Shown here in pieces: positions 34,433 through 42,923 of a stretch of DNA of 64,000 nt. The first letter of the stretch is position 1. Every line of letters begins with the position of its first letter. The notes under the pieces are model-generated. The model saw only the letters and a program-made list of their open reading frames with translations. It ran no database searches and had not been told where the DNA came from. The translations under genes and the position numbers were made by a program. This DNA comes from Pseudomonas reinekei. Its GTDB lineage: Bacteria; Pseudomonadota; Gammaproteobacteria; Pseudomonadales; Pseudomonadaceae. The stretch lies in assembly GCF_001945365.1 (NCBI RefSeq), contig NZ_MSTQ01000001.1, forward strand, positions 496,001 to 560,000, read 5' to 3'.

Positions 34433-35607
34433 GTCAGCACGATAAAACCGGCGCCGCCCACGGCTTTGCCACCCGGGTGATTCACGCCGGTCAAGAACCG
34501 GACCCGTCCACCGGGGCGTTGATGCCGCCGATCTATGCCAATTCCACCTATTTGCAGCAGAGCCCAGGCGTACACAAAGGCCTCGATTACGGGCGCTCGC
34601 ACAACCCGACTCGCTGGGCACTGGAGCGTTGCGTGGCGGATCTCGAAGGTGGCTCCAGGGCGTTTGCCTTCGCCTCCGGCCTGGCGACCATTTCCACGGT
34701 GCTGGAACTGCTCGATGCGGGCTCGCACGTTGTTTCGGGCAATGACTTGTATGGCGGGACTTTCCGCCTGTTCGACAAGGTGCGCCAACGCAGCGCCGGG
34801 CATCGATTCAGCTTTGTCGACCTGACCGACGTGTCCGCCTTCGAAGCAGCGTTGCAGGACGACACCCGCATGGTCATGGTCGAGACGCCGAGCAATCCAC
34901 TGCTACGCCTCTCGGATCTCGCCGCTATCGCCCGAATCTGCCGCGCCCGCGGCATTATCTGTGTGGCCGACAACACGTTTGCCAGCCCGTGGATTCAACG
35001 CCCGCTGGAGTTGGGTTTCGACATTGTGCTGCACTCGACCACCAAATACCTGAACGGTCACTCGGATGTGATCGGCGGCATCGCCGTGGTCGGACAGGAC
35101 GCTGAACTGGCTGAACGCCTGGGCTTCCTGCAAAACGCCGTGGGCGCCATCGCCGGGCCGTTCGACGCCTTCCTCACCTTGCGCGGGGTCAAGACCCTGG
35201 CGCTGCGCATGGAGCGCCACTGCAGCAATGCGCTGGAGTTGGCGCAATGGCTGGAGCGCCAACCGCAAGTGGCGCGCGTCTATTACCCGGGCCTGGCTTC
35301 ACACCCACAGCACGCACTGGCGCGTCAGCAAATGCGCGGTTTCGGCGGAATGATTTCGGTCGACCTCAACACAGACCTGGCCGGGTCGAGACGCTTCCTC
35401 GAAAACGTACAGATCTTCGCCCTCGCCGAAAGCCTGGGCGGCGTCGAAAGCCTGATCGAACACCCGGCGATCATGACCCACGCCACCATCCCCGTGGAAA
35501 CCCGCGCGCAACTGGGCATCGGCGATGCGCTGGTGCGGTTGTCGGTGGGGGTTGAGGACATCGAAGACCTGCGCGCGGACCTCGCACAGGCACTGGCACG
35601 AATTTAG
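34429..35607 (+). CDS. Cystathionine gamma-lyase/synthase (Cys/Met PLP enzyme)
   Basis: A 392-residue enzyme of the Cys/Met metabolism PLP family. The PLP lysine is K206 in HSTTKYLNGHSD, with D181 (VADNTF) contacting the ring nitrogen and YGG near residue 108-110. Overlap with the CBS gene implies the second step of reverse transsulfuration: cystathionine to cysteine, 2-oxobutanoate and ammonia. Family members also act as gamma-synthases, and sequence alone does not separate the two. The context favours the lyase. Confidence 0.85.
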   Translation: MSQHDKTGAAHGFATRVIHAGQEPDPSTGALMPPIYANSTYLQQSPGVHKGLDYGRSHNPTRWALERCVADLEGGSRAFAFASGLATISTVLELLDAGSHVVSGNDLYGGTFRLFDKVRQRSAGHRFSFVDLTDVSAFEAALQDDTRMVMVETPSNPLLRLSDLAAIARICRARGIICVADNTFASPWIQRPLELGFDIVLHSTTKYLNGHSDVIGGIAVVGQDAELAERLGFLQNAVGAIAGPFDAFLTLRGVKTLALRMERHCSNALELAQWLERQPQVARVYYPGLASHPQHALARQQMRGFGGMISVDLNTDLAGSRRFLENVQIFALAESLGGVESLIEHPAIMTHATIPVETRAQLGIGDALVRLSVGVEDIEDLRADLAQALARI

Positions 35608-35661
35608 CGCGAACCGAGCGAGATGCCGGCATCTGCAACATCGATGGCGCCTGACACGCCG

Positions 35662-35758
35662 CCATCGCGAGCAGGCTCGCTCCCACTTTGTGATCTTCAG
35701 GGAACACAAATTTCGCGTTCCCCCCCAAACCACTGTGGGAGCGAGCCTGCTCGCGATG
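35662..35758. repeat. REPIN, GTGGGAGCGAGC type, with flanking direct repeats
   Basis: Inverted units CATCGCGAGCAGGCTCGCTC at about 35663 and GTGGGAGCGAGCCTGCTCGC from about 35735. A direct repeat, TCGATGGCGCCTGA followed by CA or TG and CGCCGC, flanks it on both sides at 35641 and 35778. Confidence 0.8.
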
Positions 35759-35835
35759 AGGCTGGTACATTCACCATCGATGGCGCCTGATGCGCCGCAA
35801 TAAACTTCGATGGAATTTTTTAGGATACTCAAGAC

Positions 35836-36330
35836 ATGCCCAACCCAGATACCTCCCTGCAAGACACCGCGGCACCCGACGGCGTTTGTTATGGCTGCGG
35901 TGGCAGCAACCCTCACGGGTTGCACATCAAGAGTTACTGGCATGAAGACGGCGAGCATGTCGTCGCCGAATATGTGCCCGAGGCCAAATACTGCGGCTGG
36001 CCGGATCTGGTCTACGGCGGGCTTATCGCGATGCTGGTGGACTGCCATTCCAACTGGACAGCGATGGCCTATCACTACCGCCAGGAAAACCGCGAAGTCG
36101 CGAGCCTGCCGCGCATCAACTGCGTCACCGGCAACCTGGGCATCAAATTCATCAAGCCGACGCCCATGGGGATTGCGCTGACGCTGCGGGCAAAAGTCGA
36201 AGGCGACGTCGGACGCAAAACCCGCGTCATCTGCGAAGTGTTCGCCGGGGATGTGCTGACGGCGGTCGGCGACTCGGTTTTCGTCCGGGTCGACACCGGC
36301 CAATTGGCTGACGCCGCGCACGGTCGCTGA
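35836..36330 (+). CDS. PaaI-like hotdog thioesterase
   Basis: Protein of 164 residues with one hotdog domain (about 45-155). The N-terminus carries CYGCGGSNPHGLHIKSYW, a short Cys-rich lead seen in a subgroup of acyl-CoA thioesterase-like proteins. The hotdog helix reads YGGLIAMLVDCHSNWTA. These enzymes hydrolyse acyl-CoA thioesters in the cytoplasm; the substrate is unknown. It ends 18 bases before the convergent DUF2252 gene. Confidence 0.75.
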   Translation: MPNPDTSLQDTAAPDGVCYGCGGSNPHGLHIKSYWHEDGEHVVAEYVPEAKYCGWPDLVYGGLIAMLVDCHSNWTAMAYHYRQENREVASLPRINCVTGNLGIKFIKPTPMGIALTLRAKVEGDVGRKTRVICEVFAGDVLTAVGDSVFVRVDTGQLADAAHGR

Positions 36331-36348
36331 ATCCAGCGCCGGTCTTTA

Positions 36349-37764
36349 TCACTCTTCTTCTATGAGCGCTGTGATGCGCCCGGATCGCTCTGCGGCAAGC
36401 AGCGCGGCATAGTCCTTGGCGTTCTGGTTGGCATAGGCCATGGCAAATTGGCCAATGGCCTGATCGAAGGAGTCCGATTTTCCCAGATAGCCGCTGATGA
36501 GCGCCGCGTCCCCGGATTTGGCATGGGCACGGGCCAGGGTCTGCCCGCACCATTCGGCGTACCGCTTCAAGCGCGCCGCCGTTATGCCTTCGATGGGCGC
36601 CGACATTTTCATGTCGCGCAATTGCCGGACAAAAAAGTCCCGACCATTCTGGCCCCGTGTCCAGCCCAGGAAAATGTCACTTGAGGACTGCATCAACCGC
36701 TGCCCGGTGACCACCCGCTCGCCTTGATTGTCGTAATCGCTCTTGCCCGCATACGGTGCCAGCACCGAGGGGCAGGCTTCCTTGAATTGCAGGAGCAGCG
36801 GATGGTTTTCGGCCGAGAAAAACAGTCCGACAAAACAATACGTACCGACGCTGCCGATCCCCACCGCTTTGACCGCAATGTCTTCAAGACGATAACGATC
36901 AAACAGCACACGACGTTCGTGGGGCAACGACAGTCGATAATCCTGCAGAGCCTCCCGCGCCCGTTCCAGGAAGTTTTTTTCATCGATATGAAACAGAATC
37001 GGCGGCTGATCGATCAACCGTCGGCGCCCTGCCACTTCGCTGCTGATCTTGGGATACAGATAATCGCCAACTCGCACCTTGGCCTTGGCCACCACCTGCT
37101 CGCGAAACTTCTTGATCTCGGCCGTGGGCGCCATGTCGATGATCGCCTGGGCATCGAGACGGTCATACCAGACTTCCAGCGGGCTCAGTTTCGACAGCTT
37201 GCGCAGGCGCTCACGGTAAGCACGCACGCACTCCATTGCAGCCGATATCGAAGCCTTTTTGCCGAGCCGGTTATCCCCTGCCGCCACGACAAAACTGATC
37301 GCCAGGCGCTTCACATCCCACTCCCAGGGGCCTGGGAGCGTTTCGTCAAAATCATTGATGTCAAAAATCAGGTTGCGCTCGGGCGTCGCGAACAGGCCGA
37401 AGTTCAACAGGTGGCAATCGCCACAAGCCTGCACGTTGATGCCTGTGATCGGCGTGGTCGCCAGGTCATGGGCCATCAACCCTGCAGAGCCGCGCAGAAA
37501 CGTGAACGGGCTGCGCATCATGCGCCCGTAGCGTACCGGCACCAGATTGGCCAGCCGATAGCGGTTGGATTTTTCCAGCAACTCAATCGGGTCGCGGTGT
37601 TTGCGCGGGGGTTTCCATTCGGCGTGCAGCGCGTGCGGCAGGCTCTGACTCAATCGTTCGCCGGCACTCAAACGCTCCTTGCGCGAGCGGAAGACCGGCT
37701 CATCCATCGAGACGACAGAATTGCCGGCTGGCGTCTTGGCAGACTTGCTTTTGCGGGGAGGCAT
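36349..37764 (-). CDS. DUF2252 family protein
   Basis: About 471 residues. The pattern RYGRMMRSPFTFLRGSA, CGDCHLLNFG and FDINDFDETLPGPWEWDVKRL is diagnostic of DUF2252, which resembles aminoglycoside-phosphotransferase/kinase folds (DCHLLNFG-DINDFDE correspond to HxDxxxxN and DxD-like positions). The role is unknown. AAAGGAG six bases before the ATG at 37764 fixes the start; the longer open frame to 37821 lacks a site. Confidence 0.85.
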   Translation of the reverse strand: MPPRKSKSAKTPAGNSVVSMDEPVFRSRKERLSAGERLSQSLPHALHAEWKPPRKHRDPIELLEKSNRYRLANLVPVRYGRMMRSPFTFLRGSAGLMAHDLATTPITGINVQACGDCHLLNFGLFATPERNLIFDINDFDETLPGPWEWDVKRLAISFVVAAGDNRLGKKASISAAMECVRAYRERLRKLSKLSPLEVWYDRLDAQAIIDMAPTAEIKKFREQVVAKAKVRVGDYLYPKISSEVAGRRRLIDQPPILFHIDEKNFLERAREALQDYRLSLPHERRVLFDRYRLEDIAVKAVGIGSVGTYCFVGLFFSAENHPLLLQFKEACPSVLAPYAGKSDYDNQGERVVTGQRLMQSSSDIFLGWTRGQNGRDFFVRQLRDMKMSAPIEGITAARLKRYAEWCGQTLARAHAKSGDAALISGYLGKSDSFDQAIGQFAMAYANQNAKDYAALLAAERSGRITALIEEE

Positions 37765-37982
37765 GTCCACTCCTTTGCTCATCGAAATGGATCGAGCCGT
37801 CGATGAAGTAAAGCGTAGCATCCGTGTTTGCGGGGCGAGGCGCCGACTGAAAAAATATCTGCAGCGCCTGTCGACTCATCACGCGGATGTTCTCGCTACG
37901 TGCTCATCTGCCAGCCGGCGAGTGATTAATGAGCTATACCCGCTAATCTCCCATAGCCGTTACACAACTCAGGAGTTTAGCT

Positions 37983-38435
37983 ATGAAACTCAGACATTCG
38001 CTGGCGGCTGTGATAGTCACCACCAGCCTCTTCGGCTGCACCTCATCCTCAAACCATGGCGTCTTCGTCAACCTTGATGCCACACGGCAGAATGCCGGTC
38101 AGATCGGCAGCGTCACGTTGTCCGACTGGGGCAAGCAGACCGGCTTGAGTTTCTATATCAGTGGGGCGCCAACCGGCGCCGTTCTGCCCTTGCGTCTCTA
38201 CAGCTTCATCAACAAAGGCAGCTGTCAGCAACCCGGCCCCGTCGCTTACGCCATGAACGATAAGGTGAACACCGAGCGGCAACCCGTACGCGGCTGGACC
38301 TTCTCACGAAGTGCACCGGTGGCATTGCCTGAACTGCTGTCCAGCGAGCACCACATTGTGGTGCGAACGGCAGCGACCGATGGCAGCGTCGATATTTTTT
38401 GCGGGGATATCAAGCCGTCGGCCACAGCGAAATAA
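37983..38435 (+). CDS. Putative lipoprotein
   Basis: A 150-residue exported protein with a lipobox ending LFG-C19, so it is probably anchored to a membrane by lipid. The rest is beta-rich, with two further cysteines (SCQQPG and IFCGD) that may pair. AGGAG lies seven bases upstream of the start. I do not recognise a named family; similar short lipoproteins are common in pseudomonads. Confidence 0.75.
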   Translation: MKLRHSLAAVIVTTSLFGCTSSSNHGVFVNLDATRQNAGQIGSVTLSDWGKQTGLSFYISGAPTGAVLPLRLYSFINKGSCQQPGPVAYAMNDKVNTERQPVRGWTFSRSAPVALPELLSSEHHIVVRTAATDGSVDIFCGDIKPSATAK

Positions 38436-38462
38436 GACCGATGATGGCGTGAGCTCGCCATC

Positions 38463-38546
38463 TCAAACCGGCGAGATCGTCGCGAGCACGCCAATCAGAA
38501 TCGTCACCAGCAAAAAACCACCGAGGAAAATCGCCATTTTGCCCAT
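38463..38546 (-). CDS. 27-residue single-pass membrane peptide
   Basis: Reading from 38546: MGKMAIFLGGFLLVTILIG followed by VLATISPV, one hydrophobic helix. AGGAGG with CCCT before the ATG is an almost ideal ribosome site, and the frame is short but clean. Too short for usual gene finders. No function can be read from it. Confidence 0.6.
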   Translation of the reverse strand: MGKMAIFLGGFLLVTILIGVLATISPV

Positions 38547-38850
38547 AGGGCCTCCTGCATATTGAGGTTGCGGTGCACCGCGGCCAAACCGCGGAACTGG
38601 TCACTATTGTGGGGGGCAAACTGAGTGCATTACAGGGGCAGAAAACCTAAAAAAATACGGATCAGATGCGTATCACTGTAGGAGCGGGGCTGCTCGTGAG
38701 GAAGGGTCCTACATCCGACGGCCAAAACAGAATCAGACGTATCTGATTCTGTTATTTCGAAACGTCTTAATGCGCCATTGCTGGCGTCGACTGCCGTACA
38801 TTCGTACCTGCAAACATGGATCAATAATCTCATTGCCAAGGAGCGATCGT
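38547..38850. other. Upstream region of hcp with inverted repeat
   Basis: No gene. It contains a partial REP unit (TGTAGGAGCGGGGCTGCTCG, 38678) and a 26-base inverted repeat at 38727-38752 (separate entry). The promoter of hcp should lie in the last 100 bases; I cannot identify boxes with confidence. Confidence 0.5.
38727..38752. repeat. 26-bp inverted repeat upstream of hcp
   Basis: ACAGAATCAGA and TCTGATTCTGT, 11-base perfect arms around CGTA. It is followed on the plus strand by TATTTCG. It could be an operator or, less likely, a terminator hairpin; it lies 98 bases before the hcp start codon. Confidence 0.6.
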
Positions 38851-39339
38851 ATGGCATTTGACGCTTACATCAAAATCGAAGGTATTCCGGGCGAAGCCCT
38901 GGACGAGCAGTATCGTAACTGGATCGAAGTCAACAGCTAAAACTTTGGCACTCAACAAAGTACTTGCGCCACCGCCAGTTCTGCGGGTGGTGCAACTGCC
39001 GGGCGCACGACGTTGAGCACATTCACTTTTACCAAAGTACTCGACAAGTCCAGCTGCAAGTTGATGGAAGCCAGTTGCGCTGGTGAACACTTGAAAGAGG
39101 TCACTCTGGTTCTTAGCCGTGCAGGCGGCGACAAGCTCAAGTATTTCGAGATCGTCCTCGAAGAAGTGATCATCGCCGACTACATGCAAAACGCTGCTTC
39201 CGGCATTCCCGTTGAAATCGTGCAACTGGATTATGGTCGCATCAAGACGGTCTATACCCAGCAAAAACGCAGCGACGGTGCCGGTGGCGGCAACATCGCG
39301 GGCGGCTGGGATCGCATCAACAACAAGCGCTATTCGTGA
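38851..39339 (+). pseudogene. hcp: hcp (TssD) with in-frame stop codon
   Basis: The frame from ATG 38851 (AAGGAG seven bases upstream) encodes MAFDAYIKIEGIPGEALDEQ to IEVNS, then TAA at codon 30 (38938-38940). The same frame continues without a further stop to TGA at 39337 as NFGTQQSTCATASSAG and the Hcp core FTKVLDKSSCKLMEA to GWDRINNKRY. Family members have an aromatic residue, usually Tyr, at the stop position, so a TAT/TAC to TAA change is likely. Hcp forms the hexameric tube of the type VI secretion system and can carry effectors. As it stands only 29 residues would be made, unless the stop is misread or a sequencing error. Confidence 0.8.
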
Positions 39340-39346
39340 GGCTGAC

Positions 39347-40324
39347 ATGGCACAGCCTCTGGCGTTCATCAATGCGCAATCCCAAACCTACGCGTCGCTC
39401 AAGGCTCAACTGGGCCTGAACGGTATCGCCAACAGCAAGTTCGATGCACTCAATAGCCATATCAGCAATTCGGTGGTGCTGGCGGGCGAGCTGGTGATCA
39501 TCGGTGATGTGTCTACGCCACTGAGCACCAGCGAAGAGGCCTACTTGATGGCCAGGGCGCGGGACATCCATATCGGCCTGCTGACGAATCAGGTCGATGC
39601 GGACGACTTCTTTCTCGATAACTTCGAACTACTCCAGGGCATGCTTGCTCACGGCGCTATCGGCGCAGGCGCCGTCAGTGACGGCTGGAGCAAGCACTTG
39701 GCCGCAATCAAGACCACTCTGGAGGAAATCGAACAAGCCCATAAGGACTATGTGCGTAGCGGGTCAATAGCGGCCCGGGACAGGTTTTACAGTGAGCGCG
39801 CCCTGTTGTTCAGCAAGCTGGAAAATCAAATTGGCAGTGTAGCGTCCTATGGTTCCGGGCTTCGTTATCAAGGGTCGATAAAACGGATGCTGGGTATTTC
39901 GACCAAGCGTTACATGAGTACGGGTGAGATTGCCGGGTATGCGCAGAAGGTCAGTGGCGTGGCAAAGGCGGCGAAGCTGATCAAGCGAGGGGTTTATATC
40001 GGCGTCGCTCTTGACGTTGCTTCCGCTGGGCTGGATATCCGGCAAGCATGTGCGTTGGGGCGGGAGGATGAGTGTACAAGGGCAAAGTATGTTAACGGCG
40101 GATCGCTCGCGGGCGGCTTAGGCGGGAGTGCAGTGGGAGGATCATTCGGTAGCATGGTTGGATCGGCTGGTTGCTACTTCGCATTGGGGATTGTCACAGG
40201 GGGCCCTGGGGCTTTGACCTGCGTGGTTATTGGAGGTGCAGTGGGAGGATGGGTCGCTGGTAAACAAGGTCAAATAGGCGGCGAAATGATCGGGGAATTT
40301 CTTTATAACATGGTCAAAAAATGA
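39347..40324 (+). CDS. Putative Hcp-linked T6SS effector, Gly-zipper membrane toxin
   Basis: A 325-residue protein encoded eight bases after hcp. The N-terminus (about 5-50, SQTYASLKAQLGLNGIANSK and VVLAGELVIIGD) has a LysM-like pattern. The middle (about 90-190) is helical. The C-terminal 90 residues hold a hydrophobic helix and a long Gly-rich, zipper-like segment (SLAGGLGGSAVGGSFG, IGGAVGGWVAGKQG), which suggests insertion into membranes. The next gene overlaps it by four bases and encodes a membrane protein, the expected immunity partner of a pore-forming effector. No catalytic motif is visible. It is secreted, if at all, through Hcp; function is inferred. Confidence 0.65.
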   Translation: MAQPLAFINAQSQTYASLKAQLGLNGIANSKFDALNSHISNSVVLAGELVIIGDVSTPLSTSEEAYLMARARDIHIGLLTNQVDADDFFLDNFELLQGMLAHGAIGAGAVSDGWSKHLAAIKTTLEEIEQAHKDYVRSGSIAARDRFYSERALLFSKLENQIGSVASYGSGLRYQGSIKRMLGISTKRYMSTGEIAGYAQKVSGVAKAAKLIKRGVYIGVALDVASAGLDIRQACALGREDECTRAKYVNGGSLAGGLGGSAVGGSFGSMVGSAGCYFALGIVTGGPGALTCVVIGGAVGGWVAGKQGQIGGEMIGEFLYNMVKK

Positions 40325-40683
40325 ATAAGATAGAGCCCGGACTTATTGCATTAGTTATATTCACCCCAATGTTTATCTCACTATTCAGCGTGTTTTACCT
40401 GGCTTACTTTTACACGGAGAAAATAGAGTCATTATTGTCCCGCAGCGAATTCGTAAAACACCATAAGCGAACCTTTATTGGCCTAGGCCTCATGGGAAAA
40501 GTGATCCGCAGTGGCTTTATAGCAAGCGTACTGTTAGTACCCCGACTGATGGCAAGGAGGGGCGGCGTCGACACAGATCAAGTAAAAAATTTTCCGCGCA
40601 CGCTGAAGAGGCTCCTTTTGGGTTCGTGGATTGCTCTTACCTGCTCGTTTTTCGCTTTGATATTTTTTTTACCTGCCAAGTGA
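40321..40683 (+). CDS. Putative inner-membrane immunity protein
   Basis: A 120-residue protein with two hydrophobic segments (about 8-32, LIALVIFTPMFISLFSVFYL, and about 97-118, LLLGSWIALTCSFFALIFFL) and a basic loop between them. The ATG overlaps the preceding stop (ATGA). It is read as the antidote of the Gly-zipper effector, since pore-forming T6SS effectors have membrane-embedded immunity proteins. More AT-rich than its neighbours. Confidence 0.6.
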   Translation: MNKIEPGLIALVIFTPMFISLFSVFYLAYFYTEKIESLLSRSEFVKHHKRTFIGLGLMGKVIRSGFIASVLLVPRLMARRGGVDTDQVKNFPRTLKRLLLGSWIALTCSFFALIFFLPAK

Positions 40684-40822
40684 ATACTGGAAGGGATTGT
40701 TTTGTGTCGTAGTAGGTGGCGCACTTGATATTACCCTGATGATATTGGGCGCTTACCTCAGATACATTGAGTGAATTAAATCCTCTTTTCTGGTGTGATC
40801 GTCACACGATGGAGAGTCCATA

Positions 40823-40859
40823 AAAAACCCGCGAACCATTACTGGTCCAGCGGGTTTTT
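40823..40859. terminator. Bidirectional terminator
   Basis: AAAAACCCGC pairs with GCGGGTTTTT around an inner loop, flanked by A and T runs. It lies between the immunity gene and the convergent mqo gene and can stop both. Confidence 0.8.
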
Positions 40860-40911
40860 CATATCAAAGCCAAGTAATTGAACACCTCACCGTCACCGGC
40901 GCGGCATCCTT

Positions 40912-42567
40912 TTACAAAGCCATATCAGTCGCAGCATTTTCCTTCGGTGCTTTCGGCGCTTCAGCTGGCGCAGTCACCGGTGCAGTTGCCTGACCAATCG
41001 CCGGTGGCGGGGTCAGTTCCAGCACCTTGGCGGTGTAGGCCCATTCCTGCGCAACCTTTTCAGGATTGCCGTTCAGCTGGGTGCCATAGCTCGGCACGAT
41101 CTGGTGCAGTTTTTCCTGCCAGGCCGGGGTGGCGACCTTGTCCTTGAAGACTTTCTGCAGCACGGTCAGCATGATCGGCGCAGCGGTCGAAGCACCTGGG
41201 GACGCGCCCAGCAGGCCGGCGATGGAGCCGTCTTGCGAAGCGACGATTTCAGTGCCCAGCTTCAGCACGCCACCGGCGGCTTCATCACGCTTGATGATCT
41301 GCACGCGCTGGCCCGCTTGCCACAGACGCCAGTCTTCAGCCTTGGCGTTGGGGAAATATTCTTTCAGGGCGTTGAGGCGGTCTTCGTCAGACAGCATCAG
41401 TTGACCGGCGAGGTACTCGACCAGCGGGTATTCCTTGATGCCAACCTTGGTCATCGGCCACACGTTGTGCGTGGTGGTGGTGGTCAGCAGGTCCAGGTAC
41501 GAACCTTCTTTCAGGAACTTGGTGCTGAAGGTCGCGAATGGGCCAAACAGGATCACGCGTTTGCCGTCCAGCACGCGGGTGTCCAGGTGTGGCACCGACA
41601 TCGGCGGTGCACCCACCGAAGCTTTACCGTAGGCCTTGGCCAGGTGTTGCTCGGCGATGGTCGGATTTTCGGTCACAAGGAACGAACCGCCAACCGGGAA
41701 GCCTGCGTATTCCTTGGCTTCAGGAATGCCGGACTTCTGCAGCAGGTGCAAGGCACCGCCACCGGCGCCGATGAACACGAACTTGGCGTCGGTTTCGGAC
41801 TTGGTGCCGTCTTTCAGGTTTTTGTAGCTGACGCGCCAGGTGCCGTCATCATTCCTGGTGATGTCCTGCACTTCGCTGGACAGCTTCAAGTCGAATTTCG
41901 GCGTGGTTTGCAGGTGCGCAACGAACTGGCGGGTGATTTCGCCAAAGTTCACGTCGGTACCGATCGGTGACCAGGTGGCCGCGATTTTCTGGTTCGGGTC
42001 ACGCCCTTCCATCATCAGCGGGACCCACTTCTTGATCAAGGCCGGGTCTTCGGAATACTGCATGCCGGCGAACAGCGGGCTCGCTTGCAGGGCTTCGTAG
42101 CGCTTTTTCAGGAACTTGATGTTGTCATCGCCCCACACGAAGCTCATGTGCGGTGTGGAGTTGATGAACGAGCGCGGGTTTTTCAGCACGCCTTGCTGAA
42201 CCTGCCAGGCCCAGAACTGACGGGAGATCTGGAAAGCTTCGTTGATTTCAACAGCTTTCGGGATCGAGACGTTGCCTTTGTCGTCTTCCGGGGTGTAGTT
42301 CAGCTCGGCCAGGGCGGAGTGACCGGTACCGGCGTTGTTCCAGCCGTTGGAGCTTTCCAGGGCGACGCCGTCAAGACGCTCGATCATTTCCATCGAGGTG
42401 CCGGGTTCCAGCTCATTGAGCCACACGCCGAGGGTCGCGCTCATGATGCCGCCGCCAATTAGCAGCACATCGACTTTCTTGGCTTCTTCAGCTTGCGCCG
42501 ACGTCATCCCCAACGACAAAGCCAACCCCAGCAGGGCTGTGTTTACTTTTTTAAACATCTGTAGCAC
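40912..42567 (-). CDS. mqo: Malate:quinone oxidoreductase
   Basis: A 551-residue FAD enzyme that oxidises malate to oxaloacetate and passes electrons to quinone, replacing or assisting malate dehydrogenase in the TCA cycle. An N-terminal hydrophobic stretch ([15 protein letters not shown]) precedes the FAD-binding [10 protein letters not shown]. Further family landmarks are [28 protein letters not shown] and [13 protein letters not shown]. The extra C-terminal tail (Pro/Ala-rich, residues about 525-551) and the signal-like N-terminus are typical of the longer pseudomonad form. Peripheral at the inner membrane. Confidence 0.93.
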   Translation of the reverse strand: MLQMFKKVNTALLGLALSLGMTSAQAEEAKKVDVLLIGGGIMSATLGVWLNELEPGTSMEMIERLDGVALESSNGWNNAGTGHSALAELNYTPEDDKGNVSIPKAVEINEAFQISRQFWAWQVQQGVLKNPRSFINSTPHMSFVWGDDNIKFLKKRYEALQASPLFAGMQYSEDPALIKKWVPLMMEGRDPNQKIAATWSPIGTDVNFGEITRQFVAHLQTTPKFDLKLSSEVQDITRNDDGTWRVSYKNLKDGTKSETDAKFVFIGAGGGALHLLQKSGIPEAKEYAGFPVGGSFLVTENPTIAEQHLAKAYGKASVGAPPMSVPHLDTRVLDGKRVILFGPFATFSTKFLKEGSYLDLLTTTTTHNVWPMTKVGIKEYPLVEYLAGQLMLSDEDRLNALKEYFPNAKAEDWRLWQAGQRVQIIKRDEAAGGVLKLGTEIVASQDGSIAGLLGASPGASTAAPIMLTVLQKVFKDKVATPAWQEKLHQIVPSYGTQLNGNPEKVAQEWAYTAKVLELTPPPAIGQATAPVTAPAEAPKAPKENAATDMAL

Positions 42568-42923
42568 CTATGATAAAACGCCATCCGCCCTTCCATCCTC
42601 GCGCACACGGCCCATGTTTCACGGCAGATCATGGGTGCGGCACAGCAGGATTACAGGGTGGGCACACAAGGCCGACATAACTGCATCGACCCCAGTTATA
42701 TGTCCCTACTGAACTGACTTCTTATCTTTTTTGGCTTCAGCTGCTTGAGCGACAGTGATTCTGTTCGCCTGTCTCGCGGACAGGCAAACTGAATAGGTCA
42801 AACCAAGTTGCGCCAAGAATATCACGACATGGCTAACCCGCGCGTCTGTTCCCGACTCGTTAGTCCGGATAGACGCGGTGGGAGCTCTATACTGATCCTG
42901 TTTGCCTCAATGGGTGCATTGTC
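42568..42923. other. Divergent promoter region of mqo and ilvD-like gene
   Basis: No gene. It holds two hairpins: ATAACTG/CAGTTAT at 42677-42699, and GCCTGTC-TCGCG-GACAGGC at 42767-42785. Neither has a T-tract, so they are more likely regulatory or chance structures. Promoters of both genes must lie here. Confidence 0.5.

Noticed and set aside
34429..35607. MetB (gamma-synthase) of methionine synthesis
   Set aside because: The overlap with a CBS gene argues for the reverse direction; methionine synthesis in pseudomonads usually uses direct sulfhydrylation.
39013..39339. Separate short Hcp gene starting at an internal TTG
   Set aside because: It is the 3' part of the same hcp frame; no ribosome site, and the upstream codons are conserved Hcp sequence.
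42767..42785. Hairpin GCCTGTC/GACAGGC as terminator of mqo or ilvD leader
   Set aside because: No T-run on either strand and it lies upstream of both genes; kept only as an unassigned structure.
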